Of a DNA stretch of 64,000 nucleotides, positions 38,056 to 45,862 are shown piece by piece; position 1 is the stretch's first letter, and every line of letters starts with the position of its first letter. The notes under the pieces are model-generated. The model saw nothing but the letters and a program-made list of their open reading frames with translations. It made no database searches and was not told where the DNA came from. This DNA is from JACKII01 sp041687435 (lineage in GTDB: Bacteria; Pseudomonadota; Alphaproteobacteria; Bin95). The DNA lies in contig JAWLBX010000017.1 in NCBI GenBank assembly GCA_041687435.1, positions 9,110-73,109 of the forward strand, written 5' to 3'. The position numbers were made by a program, and so were the translations under genes.

Positions 38056-38421
38056 TCATGACTCCTTTTCGGCTGCAATTGCCATGGGCTGGCCTATTTC
38101 GTCTGCTGTGGGCGCCGTATGGACGTCCGCTTCGCACACCAGCGTGCAACATTCGGCCGTCAGAAAATCCAAAAGTGCGTGCATGACAGGGAATTCTGCC
38201 ACGCTGTAGTTTTGCCGCCCCTGCTTGGTCTGTTTGATCAGTCCGCAACGTGCCAGGGTCGCCAGATGGTGCGACAGGGTTGAGGCCGGCACATAGGTCC
38301 GGGACTGGATCTCTCCGAACGGCAGCCCATCCTCGCCGGCTTTCACCAGCAAACGGAAAACATCCAACCGGGTGGGTTGGCCGAGGGCTTCGAGGCAGGC
38401 GGCTGCGGATTCTGTTTTCAT
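38056..38421 (-). CDS. ArsR family metal-responsive repressor
   Basis: A 121-residue winged-helix protein. The DNA-recognition region is YVPASTLSHHLATLARCGLI and the wing KQTKQGRQNYSVAE. Three cysteines near the C-terminus, Cys91, Cys92 and Cys96 (AECCTLVC), form a plausible thiolate site for arsenite or a soft metal; this placement differs from the alpha-3 ELCVC site of E. coli ArsR. It is transcribed with the permease downstream and should release the promoter when metal binds. A good promoter and a palindrome lie immediately upstream, and the transcript may be leaderless. Confidence 0.9.
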   Translation of the reverse strand: MKTESAAACLEALGQPTRLDVFRLLVKAGEDGLPFGEIQSRTYVPASTLSHHLATLARCGLIKQTKQGRQNYSVAEFPVMHALLDFLTAECCTLVCEADVHTAPTADEIGQPMAIAAEKES

Positions 38422-38428
38422 GCAGACA

Positions 38429-38457
38429 TTATTACACCTGGGATTTCTTCAATACAA
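38429..38457 (-). promoter_or_regulatory. Promoter of arsR-permease operon
   Basis: On the reverse strand TTGTAT (38457-38452) and TAATAA (38434-38429) are separated by exactly 17 bases. The predicted transcription start is within a few bases of the arsR ATG at 38421, and no Shine-Dalgarno sequence is present, so the mRNA may be leaderless. Confidence 0.65.
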
Positions 38458-38459
38458 CG

Positions 38460-38483
38460 ATATTTCTAGTTTTATAGAAATAT
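38460..38483. promoter_or_regulatory. 24-bp palindrome, candidate ArsR operator
   Basis: ATATTTCTA and TAGAAATAT are perfect 9-bp arms around a 6-base centre, directly upstream of the -35 box of the arsR promoter. ArsR-type repressors bind AT-rich dyads of this size. It also lies about 140 bases ahead of the divergent thiolase gene. Confidence 0.6.
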
Positions 38484-38620
38484 ATCTGCCTGCGGCTCAA
38501 CGGACGGAACGGAACCCCAACCAAACCGCGTTCCCTACCCCACCGAAAACACGTGCGTCGCATTGATGTGCCCAATATAGTGGCCTCGACCATCCATTTA
38601 CCGCTAGGGAGATCGCCAAA

Positions 38621-39829
38621 ATGAAAGACGCCTTCATCTGCGACGCCATTCGCACCCCCATCGGCCGCTATGCCGGTTCTCTTGCCCAGGTCCGCACCGA
38701 CGACCTCGGCGCCATCCCAATCAAGGCGCTGATGGATCGCAACAAGAGTGTGGACTGGAGCCAGGTCGATGACATCGCCTATGGCTGCGCCAACCAGGCG
38801 GGCGAGGACAACCGCAATGTCGGCCGCATGGTGGCCCTGCTGGCCGGCCTGCCGGATAGCGCGCCGGCGAACACGATCAACCGCCTATGCGGCTCCGGCA
38901 TGGATGCCATCGGCTCGGTCGCGCGGGCGATCCGGACTGGCGAGGCCGACCTGTGCATCGGCGGCGGCGTCGAAAGCATGAGCCGCGCGCCCTTCGTCAT
39001 GGGTAAGGCCACCTCCGCCTTCAGCCGCGACAACAAGGTGGAGGACACCACCATCGGCTGGCGCTTCGTCAACCCGCTGATGAAGGCGCAGTACGGCATC
39101 GACAGCATGCCGGAAACCGGGGAAAACGTGGCGGAAGAGTTCCAGGTCTCGCGCCAGGACCAGGACGCCATGGCCTATCGCAGCCAGATGAACGCGGTCG
39201 CGGCACAGAAAAATGGTCGTCTGGCCAAAGAAATCGTCGCGGTCTCGATCAAGCAGCGCAAGGGCGACCCGATCGTTGTCGATACCGACGAGCATCCGCG
39301 CGAAGGAACGACGCTGGAAGGGCTGGCGAAGCTGCCGACGCCGTTCCGCAACCCGGGCACGGTCACTGCGGGCAATGCTTCCGGCGTGAACGACGGCGCC
39401 TGTGCGGCCCTGCTCGCCTCCGGCGATGCGGTGGAAAAATACGGCCTGACGCCGCGTGCCCGCATTCTGGGCATGCAGACCGCCGGCGTGCCGCCACGGA
39501 TCATGGGCATCGGCCCGGCCCCGGCCTCCATGAAACTGCTCGAGCGCCTCGGCCTGTCCATCAACGATATGGACGTGATCGAACTGAATGAGGCGTTTGC
39601 CGCACAAGGCCTTGCCGTGCTGCGGCAGCTGGGCGTGGCAGATGACGACGAGCGCGTGAACCCGAACGGCGGCGCTATCGCCCTCGGCCACCCGCTCGGC
39701 ATGTCCGGCGCGCGCCTGATCACGACGGCCATGTACGAGCTGGAGCAGCGTCAGGGCCGCTATGCCCTTTGCACCATGTGCATCGGCGTTGGCCAGGGCA
39801 TCGCAACCGTGATCGAGCGCGTAAACTGA
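38621..39829 (+). CDS. pcaF: Thiolase of the 3-oxoadipyl-CoA/acetyl-CoA type
   Basis: A 402-residue thiolase. The start FICDAIRTPIGRYAGSLAQV strongly resembles 3-oxoadipyl-CoA thiolases. Cys90 in NRLCGSGMDA is the nucleophile; the histidine in NGGAIALGHPLGMSGAR and Cys387 in CTMCIGVGQG complete the active site. The reaction would be thiolytic cleavage of 3-oxoadipyl-CoA to succinyl-CoA and acetyl-CoA. No other aromatic degradation gene is near, so a general beta-oxidation role is also possible. The gene is divergent from arsR and is followed by two hairpins, the second a good terminator. Confidence 0.85.
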   Translation: MKDAFICDAIRTPIGRYAGSLAQVRTDDLGAIPIKALMDRNKSVDWSQVDDIAYGCANQAGEDNRNVGRMVALLAGLPDSAPANTINRLCGSGMDAIGSVARAIRTGEADLCIGGGVESMSRAPFVMGKATSAFSRDNKVEDTTIGWRFVNPLMKAQYGIDSMPETGENVAEEFQVSRQDQDAMAYRSQMNAVAAQKNGRLAKEIVAVSIKQRKGDPIVVDTDEHPREGTTLEGLAKLPTPFRNPGTVTAGNASGVNDGACAALLASGDAVEKYGLTPRARILGMQTAGVPPRIMGIGPAPASMKLLERLGLSINDMDVIELNEAFAAQGLAVLRQLGVADDDERVNPNGGAIALGHPLGMSGARLITTAMYELEQRQGRYALCTMCIGVGQGIATVIERVN

Positions 39830-39879
39830 AGCGGAGGCCGATCCCTTACCGTTCCGGCGCATGCCGGAACGGTTCCGAA

Positions 39880-39904
39880 CAGGGCGGCCGGTCCGCCCTG
39901 TTTT
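39880..39904 (+). terminator. Rho-independent terminator after the thiolase gene
   Basis: Stem CAGGGCGG / CCGCCCTG with a 5-base loop, then TTTT. Just before it, at 39848-39873, a perfect 11-bp hairpin (ACCGTTCCGGC / GCCGGAACGGT, loop GCAT) lacks a T-run and may act with it. Confidence 0.85.
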
Positions 39905-40017
39905 GCGTTGGGGTACCGGCTAATCGGTTGCACTGTATCGCGGCTTTCCGAAGCATAGGCTTCGCAGGCACGACGCCCTACATCAGTGGATGTTACAATT
40001 TGCGGTAAGGACACAGG

Positions 40018-40602
40018 ATGACGCGCGAAGAACCGAAATGGATCGGCCCGGCGACGGATTATGGCCCGTTGGCCGTTTTCTTCGGCGCCTACTTTTTTTG
40101 GGGCCTGATTCCGGCGACGGGCGCGTTGATGGCCGCGACGCTGGTGGCGTTGGTGGCCTCCTGGCTGGTGCGCCGCACTATACCAATGATGGCCGTGGTT
40201 ACCGCGGTGATCGTCGGCGTGTTCGGCGGCCTGACGCTCTGGCTCAATGACGAGACATTCATCAAACTGAAGCCGACCATCGTCCAGGCACTGTTCGCCT
40301 TCATCCTGTTGGGCGGGCTGCTGTTTGACAAGCCGATGCTGAAATATGTGTTGGGCAAGGTTTGGCCGATCGACGATGCGGGTTTTCGCAAGCTAAGCTT
40401 CCGTTTCGGCCTGTTCTTCGCCGCCATGGCCTTGTTGAACGAAGCCGTATGGCGCACCCAGAGCACGGATACCTGGGTGCTGTTCAAGGTTTGGGGCCTG
40501 ATGGGACTGACGTTCGTTTTTGCCATGACGCAGATCAAGGTGTTCGAAACACACCGGCTGCCAGATACCGAGCCGGGAGGCTCCAACCCGGGCGGCGAAT
40601 GA
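40018..40602 (+). CDS. yciB: Septation/inner-membrane protein of the YciB (IspZ) family
   Basis: A 194-residue inner-membrane protein with five or six hydrophobic segments. The opening GPLAVFFGAYFFWGLIPATGAL, then TLWLNDETFIKLKPTIVQALFA and DKPMLKYVLG, and the RLSFRFGLFF-like segment with NEAVWRTQSTDTWVLFKVWG are diagnostic of YciB. The family takes part in cell envelope maintenance and septation. It sits 1 base before the EamA transporter gene, probably in the same transcript, and after a terminator. Confidence 0.92.
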   Translation: MTREEPKWIGPATDYGPLAVFFGAYFFWGLIPATGALMAATLVALVASWLVRRTIPMMAVVTAVIVGVFGGLTLWLNDETFIKLKPTIVQALFAFILLGGLLFDKPMLKYVLGKVWPIDDAGFRKLSFRFGLFFAAMALLNEAVWRTQSTDTWVLFKVWGLMGLTFVFAMTQIKVFETHRLPDTEPGGSNPGGE

Positions 40603-40603
40603 C

Positions 40604-41494
40604 GTGGCGGCCATCGCTGCACCGCCAAAGGACAGGGTGCTGCATGGCATCCTGTTCATGTGCTTGGCGGTCCTTTGCTTCTCCACACTGAACGCTTCGG
40701 CCAAGCTGCTGTCTTCGGCGGGCTTCGACATGCGCCAAGTGGTGTGGGCGCGCTATGTCGGTGCGTTGGTCGTGATGGTCGTGATCTTTTTCCCCCGCCG
40801 CGGCCTGCGCCTGTTTCGGCCCCGGCACCTGGGCATCCAAACGTTGCGAGGGTTGCTGTTGTTCGGCTCCTCCGCCTTGTATTTCCAGGGTTTGGCGAGG
40901 CTCGACCTGTCGATCGCCGCCACGATTTCCATGACCAGCCCGCTGCTGATCACAGCCCTGTCAGTGCCATTTTTGCGGGAACATGTGGGTGCGCGGCGCT
41001 GGGCGGCGGTGGGGGTCGGCTTTATCGGCGCGCTGGTCGTAATCCGGCCAGGTTTCGGCGAGACCAGTCCCTACATCCTGTTTTTCATCGCCAGCATGAC
41101 GTGCAGCACATTCTACGCCCTCATCACCCGCAAGTATGCGGGGGAGGAAAACGCCGAGACCTCCGCCACGGTTGCAACGGTGGTCGGCGCGCTAGCGGCC
41201 GCGCCATTGGCCTTTCCCGTCTGGGAAACACCCGTGGCAACACTGGACATCGCCCTGATGTGCGGCCTGGGCCTGTTCGCAGCATTGGGGCATTATTTCT
41301 TCACTATGGCCTTCCAACGCGGCCCCGCGGCGGTAATTTCGCCGTTCAGTTACGGGCAACTGGTCGGCGCGACGGTCTACGGCATCATTCTGTTCGGCCA
41401 CTTCCCGGACCAATGGACCTTGATCGGCGCCGGCATCATCATGACATCTGGCATCTACATCGCTCACCGCGAACGGGCGCGGCGGGGGAAATAG
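40604..41494 (+). CDS. EamA/DMT family transporter
   Basis: A 296-residue protein with ten hydrophobic segments in two EamA repeats. The first begins ILFMCLAVLCFSTLNASAKLL; the second begins YILFFIASMTCSTFYALITRKYA. The GPAAVISPFSYGQLVGATVYG segment in the second repeat is characteristic. I use the GTG at 40604, one base after the yciB stop; the next in-frame Met is inside the first membrane segment. The family exports metabolites such as amino acids; the solute is unknown. It converges on the enoyl-CoA hydratase gene with a 12-base gap. Confidence 0.88.
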   Translation: MAAIAAPPKDRVLHGILFMCLAVLCFSTLNASAKLLSSAGFDMRQVVWARYVGALVVMVVIFFPRRGLRLFRPRHLGIQTLRGLLLFGSSALYFQGLARLDLSIAATISMTSPLLITALSVPFLREHVGARRWAAVGVGFIGALVVIRPGFGETSPYILFFIASMTCSTFYALITRKYAGEENAETSATVATVVGALAAAPLAFPVWETPVATLDIALMCGLGLFAALGHYFFTMAFQRGPAAVISPFSYGQLVGATVYGIILFGHFPDQWTLIGAGIIMTSGIYIAHRERARRGK

Positions 41495-41506
41495 CCGAGC
41501 GGCGGA

Positions 41507-42367
41507 TCATTCGAACACACGCTGACGCCACCAGGGATAATAGTCTGGCATTTGCGTCGCAGCGCTGTCGGTAAAGCGGGGTGTGCGCTTTTCCAGGAAC
41601 GAGGCCACGCCTTCCTTCGCATCGGCCATGGCGCCGAGCGCCCGCATTCCACGGCTATCGAGCTTATGCGCCTCCATCGGGTGATCGGCCGCAGCCATCT
41701 TCCACAACAGATTGCGGTTGTAGGCAACGGAGACAGCCGCGGTGTTATCCGCAATTTCCCGTGCCAGCGTCCGGGCTGCCGGCAGCAGATCATCCGGCGC
41801 GTGCACGGAACGGACGAGCCCACCCTTCAGCGCTTCCGCCGCATCGAACACCCTGCCGGTCAGCACCCATTCCTGCGCCTGCGCCATGCCAACGGCGCGG
41901 GAAAGGAACCAGGAGGAGCAGGCCTCCATCACCACGGCCCGGCGGGTAAATACCATGCCGAAGCGGGCGGTCTCGCTGGCAAGGCGCATGTCGAAGGCCA
42001 GTTGCATGGTCATGCCGAAACCGACCGCCGGCCCGTTGATCGCGCCGATCCAGGGCTTTTTGGAGTCGAAAATGCGAAGCGTCATGCGGCCGCCGCCATC
42101 GCGGCCGGCATTGGGCCCCTCCTCCGCCGGGCGGGCGTTGCGGTCGAAGGTATCAGCCCCGCGGGAAAGGTCGGCACCGGCGCAGAAGGCGCGACCGGCA
42201 CCGGTAACGATGACAGCGCGCACCGCATCGGCGGCATCGGCCTGATCGGCGGCAGCGATCAACTCGTCGATCATCTGGCCGTTGACAGCGTTCAGCTTGT
42301 CCGGCCGGTTGAGCGTGATGGTCGCAATGCCATCTGCGACAGCGTATTCAATCAGTTCAAAGGTCAT
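41507..42367 (-). CDS. Enoyl-CoA hydratase/isomerase family protein
   Basis: A 286-residue crotonase. The ATG at 42367 follows GGGAGC and gives MTFELIEYAVADGIATITLNRPDKLNAV; a longer in-frame start upstream has no similarity. AFCAGADLSRG forms the oxyanion-hole region and INGPAVGFGMTMQLAFDMRLAS the second part; the position usually occupied by a catalytic glutamate reads RRAVVMEACSSW, so Glu is present. A longer acidic-basic insertion (near residues 80-110) is unusual. Hydration of a 2-enoyl-CoA is likely, substrate length unknown. Confidence 0.88.
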   Translation of the reverse strand: MTFELIEYAVADGIATITLNRPDKLNAVNGQMIDELIAAADQADAADAVRAVIVTGAGRAFCAGADLSRGADTFDRNARPAEEGPNAGRDGGGRMTLRIFDSKKPWIGAINGPAVGFGMTMQLAFDMRLASETARFGMVFTRRAVVMEACSSWFLSRAVGMAQAQEWVLTGRVFDAAEALKGGLVRSVHAPDDLLPAARTLAREIADNTAAVSVAYNRNLLWKMAAADHPMEAHKLDSRGMRALGAMADAKEGVASFLEKRTPRFTDSAATQMPDYYPWWRQRVFE

Positions 42368-42416
42368 GTGCGGCAGCTCCCGAAAAATTCGCGGTTCCGC
42401 ATCAAATTGCCTATCC

Positions 42417-42992
42417 TCAGAGAAGAAGCAATGCCGTAACGGCCAAAGCGGCCACGGAGACCGCAAGGCCAATGGCAATCAGCAGCCCGTCGGAACTCAT
42501 CATGCCAAGGCCAATGATCGCGATCGCCAGGGAAGGCGGCAGGACGCCCCACGGCACCAAAGCCAGCGGATACATCGTAATTGCCAGCAGAATGCAGAAA
42601 ATCGCAGTCACATAGGTCCACGGCGGAGAGGTCAAGGTGTGGTAGCGGGCGCGAACCACACGTTCGACCCTTTCCACATAAGGTTTTAAGGCCTGCGAAC
42701 TTTCGCGCACCCGTTTGCTGCTCATCGACCGGTTGCGGATCCATGCCGGCATCCAGGGTGCGCCATCCCGGGCGATATATTGCACCATCAAAATAATGAC
42801 AAATGACGAGAACAGGATGGATGCGCCAGGGATCGAGCCCAGCGGCGTAGCGCTTAGCACACCGACCAGAAACAGAAAGGGGCCGTAGGCCCGGCGCCCG
42901 AACGCTTCCATCATCTCATTGATGGACGTCTCGTTCCCGTTGTTTTCGTCCGCAGTCTCGCTCAACGTGTCGAGAACGGCGGAAATGGACAT
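42417..42992 (-). CDS. ExoD family membrane protein
   Basis: A 191-residue protein starting at the ATG at 42992, with GGAAG upstream; an in-frame start at 43025 is possible. It has an acidic N-terminus, INEMMEAFGRRAYGPFLFLVGVLSATPLGSIPG, the ExoD signature, and four hydrophobic segments. ExoD of Sinorhizobium affects exopolysaccharide production and alkali tolerance, but the molecular function is unknown. It is followed by the enoyl-CoA hydratase gene 49 bases downstream on the same strand. Confidence 0.85.
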   Translation of the reverse strand: MSISAVLDTLSETADENNGNETSINEMMEAFGRRAYGPFLFLVGVLSATPLGSIPGASILFSSFVIILMVQYIARDGAPWMPAWIRNRSMSSKRVRESSQALKPYVERVERVVRARYHTLTSPPWTYVTAIFCILLAITMYPLALVPWGVLPPSLAIAIIGLGMMSSDGLLIAIGLAVSVAALAVTALLLL

Positions 42993-43079
42993 CTGCGCTT
43001 CCGCCAATACCGGTTCCTTTCGCAACTCTTAATCGTGCCCTGAACGGGGTCGCCTGCCGCAGCGGAACAATTAGAAGAG

Positions 43080-43529
43080 TCAGCGATTACCGTCCGACTT
43101 CTTTCCGCCGGTAATGAACCCGACGGCCAGGCCAAGACCGATGGCGCCCAGTGTTGCCACAGCGGGATGCCGCCGCACCAATGCCTCCGCCTTGTGGATT
43201 GCTTCCAGCAGTTCCGGATCCCGTTCAACTGGCGGCGGCGATGCTACGCCAAGCTTGATCTTTTCCGCGGGCCTGCTCGCGAAATAGAACAGGACGGCGG
43301 CTATCAGCAGCAGCACGCCGCCAACCGTCAGCGCCGCCCAGTGCATGGGCCAGACTGTCGCCAAGCCCAGCATTGCCGCTACACTTACGAAAAACAGCCC
43401 GAACAACGCCACCAGCAGTCCGATACCGCCAAAAGCCAGAGCCAAGGCAAGCCGCTGGGCTTGTCGGGCTACTCGAACCTTGATCGCCTCGACCATGCCC
43501 ATAAGCCGAATCACGCTCAGAACGCGCAT
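43080..43529 (-). CDS. DUF1469/holin-superfamily-like membrane protein
   Basis: A 149-residue protein. Two hydrophobic hairpin segments (residues 28-52 and 60-85) follow a basic amphipathic start, and a third hydrophobic stretch lies near the C-terminus (ATLGAIGLGLAVGFITG). This resembles the putative holin-superfamily/DUF1469 proteins that in proteobacteria accompany YqjD-type proteins. The neighbour upstream is just that, so the pair is likely a stress-related membrane set rather than a phage remnant. No lysis genes are present. Confidence 0.7.
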   Translation of the reverse strand: MRVLSVIRLMGMVEAIKVRVARQAQRLALALAFGGIGLLVALFGLFFVSVAAMLGLATVWPMHWAALTVGGVLLLIAAVLFYFASRPAEKIKLGVASPPPVERDPELLEAIHKAEALVRRHPAVATLGAIGLGLAVGFITGGKKSDGNR

Positions 43530-43569
43530 GAAATATCACAGCATATTTCAAGTCTGGGACGCACAGGCT

Positions 43570-43899
43570 TCAACGCCGCCGCATCAGGGCGCCGATCAAC
43601 ACACCGATCCCAAGCGCGGTAGCCAAACAGACAAACGGCCGCTCCGCCACGGTTGCCCGCGCCCGCGTCACCGACTCGTCGGCAAAATTTTCCGCCTGAT
43701 CGCGCAGTTCAGCGGCCCGCCGTTTCGCTTCGTCATACCGGGCAGAAATTTCATCCTGCCCATGCTCCACCCTGGAGCGGACGAGTTTCTGCAAACTGTC
43801 CGTGAGCTGCCGCACATCTTCTTTTAACTGTTGGATGTCCTTTTCGACAGAGGCTGCCTCTTTATCACCGGCGCCCGGAGTATCGGTTGTCTGTGCCAT
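43570..43899 (-). CDS. DUF883 (ElaB/YqjD-type) protein
   Basis: A 109-residue protein. Residues 16-80 form a charged helical, probably coiled-coil segment (VEKDIQQLKEDVRQLTDSLQ), and a glycine-rich C-terminal membrane anchor ends RPFVCLATALGIGVLIGALMRRR. The architecture is that of DUF883 proteins such as YqjD, which attach inactive ribosomes to the inner membrane in stationary phase in E. coli. It is divergent from the formaldehyde dehydrogenase gene and lies 40 bases upstream of the holin-like gene. Confidence 0.85.
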   Translation of the reverse strand: MAQTTDTPGAGDKEAASVEKDIQQLKEDVRQLTDSLQKLVRSRVEHGQDEISARYDEAKRRAAELRDQAENFADESVTRARATVAERPFVCLATALGIGVLIGALMRRR

Positions 43900-43961
43900 T
43901 TTTGCACCCTTACCTAGAGTTATTCATTAATCACAGTGATTTGAATGTGAGTTGGTCCCGT

Positions 43962-43988
43962 CGTATAATCAACCCTGTGGATTATACG
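43962..43988. promoter_or_regulatory. Perfect inverted repeat in the frmA/DUF883 divergent region
   Basis: CGTATAATC (43962-43970) and GATTATACG (43980-43988) are perfect 9-bp arms with a 9-base spacer; each contains a TATAAT-like -10 element. A second dyad, AATCAC-A-GTGATT, lies at 43929-43941. Both are in the 245-base gap between divergent genes. Confidence 0.55.
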
Positions 43989-44144
43989 CAGTCTGACCGA
44001 CTCGCTCCTACCAAGAAATTTTCCCCCGATATCGGGCCCGGGCTGCGGCTGCCTTCTTTGTATCTCAGGCTTTGCAATATGCAGCCTGCGCGGCCATGAT
44101 GCGCTACGGTCGATCTGATAGAGAGCAAGGGATACCTCACCACC

Positions 44145-45251
44145 ATGGATGTACGCGCCGCTGTCGCCTTCGAGGCTGGAAAGCCGCTGGAAATCGTCGA
44201 GGTCCAATTGGATGGTCCGAAGGCTGGCGAAGTGCTGGTCGAGATCAAGGCCACCGGCGTCTGCCATACGGACGAATTCACCCTGTCAGGTGCAGACCCT
44301 GAAGGCGCATTCCCGGCGATCCTGGGGCATGAGGGCGCCGGCATCGTGCGGGAGGTCGGGCCGGGTGTAACCAGCGTGGCGCCCGGCGACCATGTCATCC
44401 CGCTCTACACCCCCGAATGCCGGGAATGCAAAAGCTGCCTGCATCCCAAGACCAACCTTTGCACTGCCATCCGCGCGACCCAGGGCCAGGGCGTAATGCC
44501 GGACGGAACCAGCCGCTTTTCTTACAAAGGCGATAAGGTGCTGCACTATATGGGCTGCTCAACCTTCGCCAACTATACGGTGATGCCGGAGATCGCGCTC
44601 GCCAAAGTGCGGAACGATGCGCCGTTCGACAAGATTTGCTATATTGGCTGTGGCGTGACCACGGGCATCGGCGCGGTCATGTTCACGGCCAAGGTGCCGC
44701 CGAACAGCAATTGCGTCGTGTTCGGCCTGGGCGGAATCGGCCTCAACGTCATTCAGGGCCTGAAAATGGTGGGTGCGCGCCAGATCATCGGCGTTGACCT
44801 GAACCCGGACAAGGCAGAGATCGCACGCCAATTCGGCATGACCGATTTCGTAAACCCGAAGGATCACAAGGATCTGGTTGGCCATCTGGTCGAACTGACC
44901 GGCGGCGGCGCAGATTTCTCATTCGAATGTATCGGCAATGTCAATGTCATGCGCCAAGCGCTGGAATGCTGCCACCGCGGTTGGGGCGAGAGCATCATCA
45001 TTGGCGTGGCGCCTGCCGGTGCGGAAATCTCTACCCGCCCATTCCAGCTGGTCACTGGCCGCTCCTGGCGTGGCACGGCATTCGGCGGCGCACGTGGGCG
45101 GACCGATGTGCCGAAGATCGTCGATATGTACATGGAAGGGCGCATCAACATCGACGACCTGATCACCCACACCATGCCGCTGGAAGATATCAACAGTGCG
45201 TTCGACCTGATGCACAGCGGCGAATCGATCCGCAGCGTGGTATTGTATTAA
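44145..45251 (+). CDS. frmA: S-(hydroxymethyl)glutathione dehydrogenase (class III alcohol dehydrogenase)
   Basis: A 368-residue zinc alcohol dehydrogenase that oxidises S-hydroxymethylglutathione, the adduct of formaldehyde and glutathione, to S-formylglutathione with NAD. The catalytic zinc region is [14 protein letters not shown] and GHEGAGIV; the structural zinc cysteines are in [15 protein letters not shown]. The NAD motif is [33 protein letters not shown] is a class III marker. Length matches E. coli FrmA (369). The usual S-formylglutathione hydrolase gene does not follow; HupE/UreJ does, 26 bases later. Confidence 0.97.
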   Translation: MDVRAAVAFEAGKPLEIVEVQLDGPKAGEVLVEIKATGVCHTDEFTLSGADPEGAFPAILGHEGAGIVREVGPGVTSVAPGDHVIPLYTPECRECKSCLHPKTNLCTAIRATQGQGVMPDGTSRFSYKGDKVLHYMGCSTFANYTVMPEIALAKVRNDAPFDKICYIGCGVTTGIGAVMFTAKVPPNSNCVVFGLGGIGLNVIQGLKMVGARQIIGVDLNPDKAEIARQFGMTDFVNPKDHKDLVGHLVELTGGGADFSFECIGNVNVMRQALECCHRGWGESIIIGVAPAGAEISTRPFQLVTGRSWRGTAFGGARGRTDVPKIVDMYMEGRINIDDLITHTMPLEDINSAFDLMHSGESIRSVVLY

Positions 45252-45277
45252 GCGTCCGCAACGGAAGGATAGATACC

Positions 45278-45859
45278 GTGATCCGTACACTGGCCCTGCT
45301 GGGCGCAATCGTTCCAGGCTTGGCGCTGGCTCACCATCCAACGGGCGGAATGACGCCCGAAACCCTTTGGCATGGGCTGGCGTCCGGCGTTGCACACCCG
45401 ATCATTGGCCTGGACCATCTGGCCTTCATCGTGGGCATGGCCCTGCTGGCCCTGTTGACCAAGGCACCGCGCATGATGCCGCTGGCCTTCGTCGCCATGA
45501 CGGTTATCGGCGCCGGCCTGCACCTTGCGGCCATCAGCCTGCCGGTTGCCCAGTTCATGATCGCGGCCAGCGTGCTGCTGGTCGGTGTGCTGGCAATCGT
45601 GCGCGTATCGCTGCCGGTACTGGCGGCGCTGGCACTGTTTGGCGCCGCCGGGCTTTTCCATGGCTATGCCTACGCCGAATCCATTATCGGGGCAGAAAAG
45701 GCGCCACTTGTGGCCTATCTGATCGGCTTTGCCGCGGTGCAATTGACGATTGCCTGGGCCCTGCAAATTTGCGCGGAGCGGTCCCAGCGTATGGCGGACT
45801 GGATCCGCATCGGCGGAGGCATCGCCGCCGGTGTCGGAACTGTATTTATGGTGGCTTAG
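45278..45859 (+). CDS. HupE/UreJ family protein
   Basis: A 193-residue membrane protein read from the GTG at 45278, which has GGAAGGAT 7 bases upstream. The first 20 residues form a signal peptide ending ALAHH. The family hallmark is HPIIGLDHLAFIVGMALLALL, with conserved histidine and aspartate, followed by five further hydrophobic segments. HupE/UreJ proteins are thought to bring nickel to hydrogenase or urease, but neither enzyme is encoded here. It lies between frmA and the formamidase-type gene with gaps of 26 and 3 bases, so it is in their transcript. Confidence 0.88.
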   Translation: MIRTLALLGAIVPGLALAHHPTGGMTPETLWHGLASGVAHPIIGLDHLAFIVGMALLALLTKAPRMMPLAFVAMTVIGAGLHLAAISLPVAQFMIAASVLLVGVLAIVRVSLPVLAALALFGAAGLFHGYAYAESIIGAEKAPLVAYLIGFAAVQLTIAWALQICAERSQRMADWIRIGGGIAAGVGTVFMVA

Positions 45860-45862
45860 ATC

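Noticed and set aside
41552..42439. 295-codon forward ORF opposite the enoyl-CoA hydratase
   Set aside because: Antisense shadow of a gene with full crotonase motifs and a good ribosome site.
43080..43529. Holin-like protein as evidence of a prophage
   Set aside because: No capsid, lysis, integrase or terminase gene is near. The protein sits beside a DUF883 gene, a usual chromosomal pairing.
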